This document shows, one piece after another, positions 9,233-17,176 of a stretch of 64,000 nt of DNA; position 1 is the first letter of the stretch; every line of letters starts with the position of its first letter. This DNA is from Glaciecola nitratireducens FR1064 (GTDB lineage: Bacteria; Pseudomonadota; Gammaproteobacteria; Enterobacterales; Alteromonadaceae), in the NCBI RefSeq assembly GCF_000226565.1, contig NC_016041.1:3720001-3784000 (forward strand), given 5' to 3'. The notes under the pieces were generated by a model, which worked only from the letters and a program-made list of their open reading frames with translations, was not told the origin of the DNA and searched no databases. A program made the position numbers and the translations under genes.

Positions 9233-10375
9233 TTGCAATTTTCTAAATCGGCGCTCATCTTAACATCCCTATTTACGCTACTCTCTCTGCCTGTTTGGGC
9301 TGACACTTGGGTGGACGATTTTGCTAAAGAAATGAAAGCGACAGCAAAGAAAAAAAAGCTACCAGGTCTTGCGTTTGTGATGGTTGCGCCAAATGAACCG
9401 ACGCGATTTGAGTTTTACGGCAAAACCGAAAAGTCAGGCACCTTAATCGATAAAGAGACGGTGTTTCGCTTAGCTTCAGTCTCAAAAACATTTACCGCTG
9501 TATTTATGGCGAAGCAAGTTAAAGAGAAGAAGCTAACTTGGCAAAACTCTTTGCAGGAATTGCTGCCCGATTATAAGTTTGATAATTACACCGACACTCC
9601 TATTCTATTGCAGCACATCATTGGTCAGTCTACTGGTTTCATCCCCAATGCCTACGATAATTTAATTGAAGCTAATTATAAACTGCCGCGCGTGCTGCAC
9701 CATCTGGAAAAGCTAGATTCGTTATGTAAGCCAGGTATTTGCTACACCTATCAAAATACATTTTTCGGGGTGCTTGAAGAGTATTATCGCCAGCAAAAAA
9801 CCACGTTTGCAGAGGAAATAACCAATAGCATTATTACGCCTCTAAAAATGCCTACCGCAAGCGTAGGCCGCAAAGCGTTGATGGCGTCAAAGAAGTGGGC
9901 GAAGCCGCATGCCGCTATCGATAAAAACAAATGGGTGAGCGTTCGCGTTAAAAACAACTATTACAAATATTCTCCTGCCGCCGGTGTTAATGCAAGTGCC
10001 GCCGACATGGAAATTTGGCTCAAGGCGATGCTGCTAGAATACCCCGATATTATCGATAAGAGCATGGTTGATTCGCTAATCAAAACAAGAGTTAAAACAA
10101 AGCGCGAAATGTATCGCCGAGAATGGAAGAAGCAATTAAAAGATGCTCACTACGGTTTGGGATGGCGCATTTATAACGTTGATGATATTGAAATTATTTA
10201 TCACGGTGGCTGGGTGCAAGGTTACCGTGCTGATGTCGCCTTCTCACCAGAGTTAGGTGTTGGCTATGCTTTGCTGATGAATGCAGAATCCAATGCAATC
10301 AATGAGCTAACAGCGACGTTTTGGAAGAAACAGATAGAAGCGCATCAGTCTGATGCATTAGTAGGAGTGGATTGA
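9233..10375 (+). CDS. Exported beta-lactamase-like serine hydrolase (class C/EstB/PBP4* family)
   Basis: 380 aa. Residues 1–23 are a signal peptide ending VWA before DTW, so the enzyme acts in the periplasm or outside. Catalytic motifs of the class C-type fold are present: SVSK with Ser82 and Lys85, YQN at 173–175, and HGG at 324–326. Family members include esterases, D-amino-acid peptidases and carboxypeptidases; substrate and any beta-lactamase action cannot be told from sequence. The start is a TTG with GTGGTAAAG just upstream; no in-frame ATG gives a signal peptide. It stands alone, converging on speA with a shared stem-loop downstream. Confidence 0.88.
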   Translation: MQFSKSALILTSLFTLLSLPVWADTWVDDFAKEMKATAKKKKLPGLAFVMVAPNEPTRFEFYGKTEKSGTLIDKETVFRLASVSKTFTAVFMAKQVKEKKLTWQNSLQELLPDYKFDNYTDTPILLQHIIGQSTGFIPNAYDNLIEANYKLPRVLHHLEKLDSLCKPGICYTYQNTFFGVLEEYYRQQKTTFAEEITNSIITPLKMPTASVGRKALMASKKWAKPHAAIDKNKWVSVRVKNNYYKYSPAAGVNASAADMEIWLKAMLLEYPDIIDKSMVDSLIKTRVKTKREMYRREWKKQLKDAHYGLGWRIYNVDDIEIIYHGGWVQGYRADVAFSPELGVGYALLMNAESNAINELTATFWKKQIEAHQSDALVGVD

Positions 10376-10441
10376 TTGACGCAGTAGCTTCAATGAGCTG
10401 TTTGTCGATGGTGACATCAGTCGTTATTGAGTGAGAAATTG

Positions 10442-10476
10442 TTAGCAAGAACTCAGAAACCCCGAGTTCTTGCTAA
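10442..10476. terminator. Stem-loop between convergent hydrolase gene and speA
   Basis: Perfect 13-bp inverted repeat with arms at 10442–10454 and 10464–10476 and a 9-nt loop (AGAAACCCC). It lies 66 bp past the hydrolase stop and just past the speA stop, so it can serve both. T-runs are weak on both sides. Confidence 0.6.
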
Positions 10477-10483
10477 GAGTCTA

Positions 10484-12409
10484 TTACGACGTTTTCAGGT
10501 AGGTGTATCCCTTCAAGCAATTCTCATAGAAGTCAGTCCATTTAACGCCTTCGCGCGGCGGAATTTGGCCATTAGCAACTTCTTTATCGATCTGTTTTTT
10601 CACATCAATTGCCATTGCACTTGGGTGATACTGCATAATCGTTAATACATCTTGTACCGATGAACCTGCAACGAATTCTTCAATATAGAAATCTTCTGGA
10701 TCATCGTCGTCACTGAAGATATGCACTTCATTCACACGACCAAACAAGTTGTGCATGTCGCCCATAACGTCTTGATAAGCGCCTGTTAAGAACAAGCCCA
10801 AATGCGCTTTTTCGCCTGGCTCTAATGAGCTAATCGGCATGATGTTTTGCAATTGACGGTCAACAATAAACTGATCAATTTTGCCGTCGCTATCGCAAGT
10901 AATGTCAACTATCGAGCAGTTGATATCGGGTTTTTTATGCATGCCTGCTATCGGTACAACAGGAATTAATTGGTCAATGGCCCATGTATCTGCTGCCGAT
11001 TGAAAAATTGAAAAGTTACACAAGTACTGAGACGACAATGAAAAATCTAAATGCTGCAAGCCTTCTGGTACAAATTCAACGTCACGATAGAATACTTGCA
11101 AGCGGCGCATAACTTGCCAGTACAAAGTTTCAATCTTGCCAAGTTCTTCTAATGATACAACGCGAAGTTTAAACGCACTGACCGCCTTTTCTTTCCATTC
11201 AGACGCATCGTTATAGACTTCTTGAAGATTTTGTTCGTCATTCCAGTACTCCAGTAGTTCGCGCATATTCTTTAGCAATACATGCTCACCTTCGGTCTTT
11301 GATGTATCCAGCATTGCGCCATCAGCTTTAATTTCACCAACAATTTCAGTTACAACACAGCTATGGTGAGCGGTAATTGCTCGTCCACTTTCCGTTACCA
11401 AATTAGGATGCGGTACACCTTCAAGGTCACATACTTCCTTCATACCGTATACAACATCAGCGACATATTCATGCAAGCTGTAGTTGCGAGACGAATCGTT
11501 GGTTGACTTACTACCATCGTAATCTATGCCCAAACCACCACCAACGTCTACATACTCAAGGGCAAAACCCATTTTATGCAGTTCGGCGTAAATACGTGCA
11601 CTTTCGTTCACCGCGTCTTTGATTGCACGGATATCTGTCAGCTGACTGCCAATGTGGAAGTGCAACAACTTAAGAGTATGGGCCATGCCTTCTTTTTCAA
11701 GAAGCTTTGCGGCATTGATGATTTCGGGAATAGTAAGCCCAAACTTAGCTCTATCACCGCTCGAACCCTGCCACTTACCTTTGCCTAGCGCGGTCATTTT
11801 TGAACGCAAACCAATGATAGGTTCAATGTTTAATTCTTTTGATATTCTGATCAACAAGTGTAGTTCGGAATACTTTTCGATAACGACGACCACTTTACGG
11901 CCTAACTTTCTACCGAGTAGCGATAAGCGAATGAACTCTTCGTCTTTATAACCATTTAGAATGGTGAGCGAGTTAGCATTCGTGTTGTAGGCGAGCACGG
12001 CTAATAGTTCAGATTTCGATCCTGCTTCAAGGCCATAATCATAGGGTGCGCCAGCGTCTACAATCTCTTCAACGACTTCTCGTGTTTGGTTAACTTTGAT
12101 TGGGTAAACACCGTTGTATTTGCCTTTATACTTCGCATCAGCAATAACTTGGTTAAAGCACTCGTTAATGCCGACAACCTGCGAGCGCAAAATGTCGTGG
12201 AAACGAATAACGACTGGAAATTGAATACCCTCTTGAGCAATCTCATCAACCACTGACTTAAAGTCAATTCGAATATTTGGATTTTTGGGATCAGGGGAAA
12301 CCTGGATGTTGCCATTTTCGCCTATTTTAAAATAGCCACCACCCCAACTGGATACGCCGTAGACGCGCTCAGCATCTTCAATCGACCATTCAACATTATT
12401 TGTTGTCAT
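10484..12409 (-). CDS. speA: Biosynthetic arginine decarboxylase
   Basis: 641-aa PLP enzyme converting arginine to agmatine, the first step of the ADC route to putrescine. The N terminus (DAERVYGVSSWGGGYFKIG) and VYPIKVNQTREVV, with PLP-binding Lys105 in YPIK, are diagnostic. HIGSQLTDI and DVGGGLGIDYDGS lie in the TIM-barrel domain, and EHVLLKN and the C-terminal sheet domain are complete. Length is as in E. coli SpeA (about 630–660). No speB is adjacent, so agmatine must be processed by genes elsewhere. A consensus -10 box lies about 70 bp upstream. Confidence 0.96.
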   Translation of the reverse strand: MTTNNVEWSIEDAERVYGVSSWGGGYFKIGENGNIQVSPDPKNPNIRIDFKSVVDEIAQEGIQFPVVIRFHDILRSQVVGINECFNQVIADAKYKGKYNGVYPIKVNQTREVVEEIVDAGAPYDYGLEAGSKSELLAVLAYNTNANSLTILNGYKDEEFIRLSLLGRKLGRKVVVVIEKYSELHLLIRISKELNIEPIIGLRSKMTALGKGKWQGSSGDRAKFGLTIPEIINAAKLLEKEGMAHTLKLLHFHIGSQLTDIRAIKDAVNESARIYAELHKMGFALEYVDVGGGLGIDYDGSKSTNDSSRNYSLHEYVADVVYGMKEVCDLEGVPHPNLVTESGRAITAHHSCVVTEIVGEIKADGAMLDTSKTEGEHVLLKNMRELLEYWNDEQNLQEVYNDASEWKEKAVSAFKLRVVSLEELGKIETLYWQVMRRLQVFYRDVEFVPEGLQHLDFSLSSQYLCNFSIFQSAADTWAIDQLIPVVPIAGMHKKPDINCSIVDITCDSDGKIDQFIVDRQLQNIMPISSLEPGEKAHLGLFLTGAYQDVMGDMHNLFGRVNEVHIFSDDDDPEDFYIEEFVAGSSVQDVLTIMQYHPSAMAIDVKKQIDKEVANGQIPPREGVKWTDFYENCLKGYTYLKTS

Positions 12410-12480
12410 AACAGCGTTACCCCATCAAAATCAAAATAAACAAAAAAGAAATCCCAATCCCTAAAAAAGGTAGGGCGCGT

Positions 12481-12486
12481 ATTATA
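12481..12486 (-). promoter_or_regulatory. Candidate -10 element for speA
   Basis: The minus strand reads TATAAT here, giving a predicted 5' leader of about 65 nt before the speA ATG. The -35 candidate about 17 bp further (TTAGTA) is poor. The sequence ATTATAAT is nearly symmetric, so a promoter towards the receiver gene at 12682 is also possible. Confidence 0.4.
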
Positions 12487-12681
12487 ATGAAGTTTGGCTG
12501 TGTTACTAATTTTTTTACTGTTTTATTTGTTCTTGTTGCGTAAAGATTAAAGTGTAAATATATTGTTAAAAGAATGTTATATTGCAAAAAGTCAGGTAAT
12601 AGTAAAAACTTCTACTAGACACGAGAAGTTGTTAGCCGTCATTGCTTAAGCTAACCGTATAAAATTGGTATAAGTATTCAA

Positions 12682-13629
12682 ATGGGCAACGCATTGTATA
12701 AAGAAAATATAGTCGAGCAATCCAACTATAGAGTGCTCGTTATTAATGACAGCGAGATTGAGTTAAAGCTCTATCTGAATAGCTTGGGTCAAGAATTTGA
12801 TGTCTCTTTTTCTTCTAATGCACGCACAGCTTGGGAGCTGCTCAATAGCGCGCCGCTTCCCGACGCAATCATACTCGATATTATGACACCTAACGAAGAC
12901 GGATTGCAGCTTTGCACCAGAATTAAAGAAACCCAGTTTATTCAGGATGTTCCCATCATTTTTGTTTCATCATTAACCGGGCCAACCATAAAATCTCAAG
13001 CATTCGAACACGGTGGCGCAGACTTCATTTCAAAACCACCGGTAATGAGTGAGCTGATTGCGCGCTTACGTAGACATATGGCTTTGTATCGCAAAACTAA
13101 AAAGCTCGAGTCTCTTATTTTTATTGACCCACTGACTCATTTACCGAATGCCTCCAAATTTCAAGAAGTGTTAATAGTTGAGTGGGCACGTTGCGCTAGG
13201 TATTGGCATCATGTGACTCTATTAGTAATACGCTTAGACAATCTTGAAAAGATTCGAGAGGTCGGCGGCAGTGATAAGTATTTTGCAACAATAGCAGCCG
13301 TTGCTGATGGTTTAACGTCGGCAGGAAATCGACCGGGTGATTTGGTCGCTACACTGGCCAATGACAAGTTTGCTATTTTGCTGTCTGATTGCGGTCACGA
13401 AGGTGCAACACTCAAAGCTAAACAGATAATGAGTCAATTCGAGAACGATAAAGTGGTAACCACGGGAACTCACTTGAGTTGTACCATTGGTTATGCAGTT
13501 GCGGCTCCTGCTGGCGGCGGTTCGTCTGAAGCTTTATTTTGGGCGGTAGAAAATGCCATGTTTGAAGCGCAAGAAAACGGAAAAGGTAAGATATGCGCAG
13601 TAAAGGGCATTATTGGGGTCACAGAATAA
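12682..13629 (+). CDS. Response regulator with degenerate GGDEF output domain
   Basis: 315 aa. The receiver domain (about 16–130) is complete: acidic pair N22–D23, phospho-acceptor Asp66 in LDIMTPNEDG, and Lys118 in SKPP. The output domain begins with the usual FIDPLTHLPN linker at about 147–156 and follows the GGDEF fold. However, the signature is ANDKF at 226–230 and the upstream LDNLEKIREVGGSDKYF lacks the normal metal-ligand pattern. It is therefore probably not a diguanylate cyclase. It may act by binding c-di-GMP or GTP, or by protein contact. No kinase gene is adjacent. No clear ribosome site was seen before the ATG. Confidence 0.82.
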   Translation: MGNALYKENIVEQSNYRVLVINDSEIELKLYLNSLGQEFDVSFSSNARTAWELLNSAPLPDAIILDIMTPNEDGLQLCTRIKETQFIQDVPIIFVSSLTGPTIKSQAFEHGGADFISKPPVMSELIARLRRHMALYRKTKKLESLIFIDPLTHLPNASKFQEVLIVEWARCARYWHHVTLLVIRLDNLEKIREVGGSDKYFATIAAVADGLTSAGNRPGDLVATLANDKFAILLSDCGHEGATLKAKQIMSQFENDKVVTTGTHLSCTIGYAVAAPAGGGSSEALFWAVENAMFEAQENGKGKICAVKGIIGVTE

Positions 13630-13687
13630 GTCGTTTCATTCCGCTAAAAGGCGAGCAGCCAAATATGATACGTAACTAAAGATAAGA

Positions 13688-13713
13688 GGAACCCTCAGCG
13701 CAATTGAGGATCC
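13688..13713. terminator. Imperfect stem-loop between convergent genes
   Basis: GGAaCCCTCA (13688–13697) can pair with TGAGGaTCC (13705–13713) across a 7-nt loop, with one mismatch and one bulge. It lies between the convergent receiver and aminotransferase genes, so it may act as a weak terminator. No T-run follows. Confidence 0.3.
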
Positions 13714-13723
13714 CAATCAACGA

Positions 13724-14854
13724 TCATGACATTATTTTATCTAAAGCTTGCTCAAGATTTTTTAGCGTGAGCGCCGTATTATGCAGCTTCTCCAAGCCAA
13801 AGAGGCCAATGCGGAAAGTCTTAAAATCTGCAGGCTCGTCGCACTGAAGTGGCACACCTGCTGCTATTTGCAAGCCAACATCTGCGAATTTTTTGCCATT
13901 TTGAAATTCCGAGTCTTGCGTATAACTTACAACCACACCCGGTGCCTCATAGCCTTCGGCTGCAACACTTTTGAATCCTTTTTTCGACAATAAAGCCCGC
14001 ACTTGCTTACCTAAGTCCAACTGTTCATTACACACTTTTTCAAAACCATAGTGTTTGGTTTCTTGCATAATTTCACTGAAGCGTGTGAGGCTGTCTGTTG
14101 GCATCGTTGCATGATATGCGTGTCCACCATTCTCGTAAGTTTCCATAATCTGCAACCATTTTTTCAGGTCACACGCAAAGCTGCTGCTAGTCGTATTTTC
14201 TATGCGCTGTCGTGCTAGCTCACTTAACATAACAAGTGCACAACACGGAGATGCGCTCCAACCTTTTTGTGGGGCACTAATTAACAAATCAACGCCTGTC
14301 GCCTGCATATCAACCCAAACAGTGCCTGAGGCAATGCAATCAAGCACAAACAGTCCGCCCACTTCGTGCACGGCTTTTGCTATTTCTCGTAGATAATCGT
14401 CTGGAAGTATAATGCCGGCCGAAGTTTCAACATGCGGCGCGAAAACTACGTCAGGCTTATTCTGATGAATACTAGCGACAACTTCATCGATTGGCGGCGG
14501 AGCGAATGGCGCCTGCGGATCGGCTGAGCTAGTTCTCGCTTTGAGCACGGTTTCACTGGCGGGAATGTTGCCCATTTCAAATATTTGCGTCCACCGGTAG
14601 CTGAACCAGCCATTGCGGACTACCAGTACTTTTTTGTTAGTCGCAAACTGGCGAGCAACCGCTTCCATACCAAAAGTACCGCTGCCGGGTATCACTGCAA
14701 CTGAGTGGGCGTTATATACGCCTTTCAAATCATGTGAAATAGTCTTCATAACTGACTGAAAAGATTTAGACATATGGTTTAAAGAACGATCAGAATAAAC
14801 AACCGAGTATTCTAATAGTCCGTCGGGATCTATATTGGGAAGTAATCCGGGCAA
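13724..14854 (-). CDS. Class V aminotransferase (alanine--glyoxylate/serine--pyruvate type)
   Basis: 376-aa PLP fold type I enzyme. VIPGSGTFGMEAV (54–66) is the phosphate-binding segment, LDCIASG contains Asp172 that contacts the pyridine nitrogen, and SAPQKGWS carries the Schiff-base Lys197. HVETSAGI at 131–138 is typical of the AGXT group. Substrates may include alanine, serine, glyoxylate or a phosphonate; sequence alone does not decide. The start is TTG, well supported by AAGGAG six bases upstream. It is followed by moeB and moeA further upstream in the same direction, but a 111-bp gap makes a separate promoter likely. Confidence 0.85.
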   Translation of the reverse strand: MPGLLPNIDPDGLLEYSVVYSDRSLNHMSKSFQSVMKTISHDLKGVYNAHSVAVIPGSGTFGMEAVARQFATNKKVLVVRNGWFSYRWTQIFEMGNIPASETVLKARTSSADPQAPFAPPPIDEVVASIHQNKPDVVFAPHVETSAGIILPDDYLREIAKAVHEVGGLFVLDCIASGTVWVDMQATGVDLLISAPQKGWSASPCCALVMLSELARQRIENTTSSSFACDLKKWLQIMETYENGGHAYHATMPTDSLTRFSEIMQETKHYGFEKVCNEQLDLGKQVRALLSKKGFKSVAAEGYEAPGVVVSYTQDSEFQNGKKFADVGLQIAAGVPLQCDEPADFKTFRIGLFGLEKLHNTALTLKNLEQALDKIMS

Positions 14855-14965
14855 AAGGTGCTCCTTAGATTAGATTGTTTGAAAGTTAAATAGCACGCAC
14901 TAAATATAGGAGTTTATCTTAACGGAAAAAAATTACCTCCCTAAATAATGCATAAAATGTATGCT

Positions 14966-15724
14966 TTAATTTGGCCAGCAGGCTTTACAACCTCGTAGCG
15001 GATTGACTTTAAAGCTTTCCCACCTTGATTCCATTGCGTCGAACACCTGAAGCTTGTTGATTGCAGCGTTGCCATAACCCGTTAGTATTTTTATTGCTTC
15101 ATTGGCTTGAGTAGCACCAATAATTCCTACCACAGGCGACATAACGCCTGATTCTACGCAGCTCAGATTCTGCTCGCCGAAAAAATGGCTAACACAGCGA
15201 TAGCAGGCCGACTTTAATTTTGGAATTACACAGAATACTTGACCTTCCATTCTTATTGCGGCGCCCGATACAAGGGGTATATTTGTTGTGTAACAGACGT
15301 CGTTAAGCGTATTGCGCGTATCTATATTATCGCTACAATCCAATACGATATCATGCTCCGCTATTAGCCGTTCAAGTTCATCAGCGCTTTGCCTACTGTC
15401 AATTGCCTTTAGGACAACGTGGTGATTAATTTTGCTTAAGGTAGACACAGCAGAATCAACCTTTTTCGCGCCAATGTTCTCCTCAAAATGCAATACTTGC
15501 CGCTGTAAGTTGGTGGTTTCAACAACGTCATCGTCAACCAGCGTTAATTGACCAACACCCGCCGCAACTAAGTATTGAGCTGCAGCACAGCCCAAACCGC
15601 CCACACCAATTATCAGAACGCGACTATTGATAAGCACTTCTTGCTTGTCGAGATCGAAGCCGGATAACAATATTTGGCGACTGTACCTAAGGGCCTGCTC
15701 AGTGGTAATCACTTTATCTTTCAT
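14966..15724 (-). CDS. moeB: Molybdopterin-synthase adenylyltransferase MoeB (ThiF/HesA family)
   Basis: 252 aa. Activates the C terminus of MoaD by adenylation during molybdenum cofactor synthesis. The ATP-binding GVGGLGCAAAQYL motif is at about 40–52, with ALRYSRQILL near the start and DCSDNIDTR in the middle. Two zinc-binding CxxC pairs (CYRC and CKAC) are intact. It starts 6 bp after moeA, a clear two-gene operon. ThiF is the main alternative in this family, but the moeA neighbour and the zinc cysteines with RQILL support MoeB. Confidence 0.93.
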   Translation of the reverse strand: MKDKVITTEQALRYSRQILLSGFDLDKQEVLINSRVLIIGVGGLGCAAAQYLVAAGVGQLTLVDDDVVETTNLQRQVLHFEENIGAKKVDSAVSTLSKINHHVVLKAIDSRQSADELERLIAEHDIVLDCSDNIDTRNTLNDVCYTTNIPLVSGAAIRMEGQVFCVIPKLKSACYRCVSHFFGEQNLSCVESGVMSPVVGIIGATQANEAIKILTGYGNAAINKLQVFDAMESRWESFKVNPLRGCKACWPN

Positions 15725-15730
15725 GAAAAA

Positions 15731-16963
15731 CTAACTCACTATCGAACTAAAAGGGAGTATATGAACGCTTTCTCCTGCAGAAACGCGACCTCGTTCACTT
15801 TCTAACACGGCATAGCAGTTACTTTTTCGAAAGCAAGATAAAACACCCGAACTCTGGGAGCCCAGCGTTTCAACACTCACTTGCCCATCTTCATCAATAA
15901 AGTAATGCGCTCTTTGGTAATCCGTTCGTCCGGGCCGCTTCTTAAATATGCTTGCCGCAATTGCAGGCAGCAGCACTGGCGCCTGAATTTTACACCCTGC
16001 TAAGATCGCTAAGGCTGGCGCAGCTATTTGATCGAAGGTGACAGCCGATGACACAGGGTTGCCAGGCAAACCAAAAAATACGCTGTTAGGGAGGCGACCA
16101 AAAGCCAGCGGCTTCCCAGGTTTTATAGCCAGTTTCCAAAAATCGACACTGCCATATTCTTCCAAAATTTCACGTGTGTAGTCAGCCTCACCAACCGATA
16201 CTCCCCCGCTTGTAATAACGCAATCGGCCTGCTGATTCGCATATTCAAATGCGGCTTTTATTTGTGCTTTATCATCTTCAATAATCCCCATGTCGATGGT
16301 ATCAACGCCCATCTTTGAAAGCATTGCAAGAAGCATTGGGCGGTTGGTGTCAAATATGCGGTCGCTGCGTGGCTGCTCACCTACGGCCAATAACTCATCA
16401 CCGGTTGAAAAAACCGCAACACGTAATTTTCGATAAACCGGAACACTGCTAACCCCGAGGGATGCTAACAAACCAATATCGATAGCATTAATGCGATCAC
16501 CAACCTTTAAAATAGTATCGCCTTGTTTTATGTCGTCTCCAGCTGGCCTTATTGCATCTCCTTTGCCAGCTGAATTAAAGGTAATTTGTTTGTCATTCGC
16601 TACGGCATTTTCTTGCATTACAACAGTATCGGCACCTTCAGGAATTTCAGCCCCGGTCATAATACGTACGCATTCCCCTTCTTGCATCGCCCCTGTAAAC
16701 TTGGTTCCAGCGAAGCTTTTGCCTACCAATGTTAAGGTTTTAGATGCCAAGTAATCGTTAAATCGAAGCGCGTAACCGTCCATTGCTGAATTATCATAGG
16801 CCGGCACGTTAATAGGGGAAACAATGTCTTTTGCAATGACACGATCTAGTGCTTCGCCTAAATCACATAAAGTTATATCGGTAATCGGTGAAATAGTGTC
16901 AGCAATTATGCGCATTGCCTGCTCTATTGGCATTAAGCCCGGTGCATCACATCCAGAATTCAT
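15731..16963 (-). CDS. moeA: Molybdopterin molybdenumtransferase MoeA
   Basis: 410 aa. Inserts molybdate into adenylylated molybdopterin. The N-terminal PAYDNSAMDGYALR motif (about 54–67), EIPEGADTVVMQE, the MPT-binding SGGVSVGEADY and FGLPGNPVSS in the MogA-like domain are all present, and the C-terminal domain IV is complete. AGGCTG lies about 5 nt before the ATG. It is co-transcribed with moeB; the other moa genes are not in this window. Confidence 0.96.
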   Translation of the reverse strand: MNSGCDAPGLMPIEQAMRIIADTISPITDITLCDLGEALDRVIAKDIVSPINVPAYDNSAMDGYALRFNDYLASKTLTLVGKSFAGTKFTGAMQEGECVRIMTGAEIPEGADTVVMQENAVANDKQITFNSAGKGDAIRPAGDDIKQGDTILKVGDRINAIDIGLLASLGVSSVPVYRKLRVAVFSTGDELLAVGEQPRSDRIFDTNRPMLLAMLSKMGVDTIDMGIIEDDKAQIKAAFEYANQQADCVITSGGVSVGEADYTREILEEYGSVDFWKLAIKPGKPLAFGRLPNSVFFGLPGNPVSSAVTFDQIAAPALAILAGCKIQAPVLLPAIAASIFKKRPGRTDYQRAHYFIDEDGQVSVETLGSQSSGVLSCFRKSNCYAVLESERGRVSAGESVHILPFSSIVS

Positions 16964-17176
16964 TATTCAGCCTATGGTTAACGTAGTCTTTAGATCTAGT
17001 AATTACTATACACTAAGATAATGTTGATAAAAAAATGAATATGTTTCGACAGCTACTGAAACTGAATTCAACAGGTAAAAAATAGTCGTTTGCTGAAATG
17101 CAGCTTAATAGTCTAAGGTACGTAATTTTTATATATGTAGCCATGCAACTAATATTGAATAACAAACGTTTTAAAG

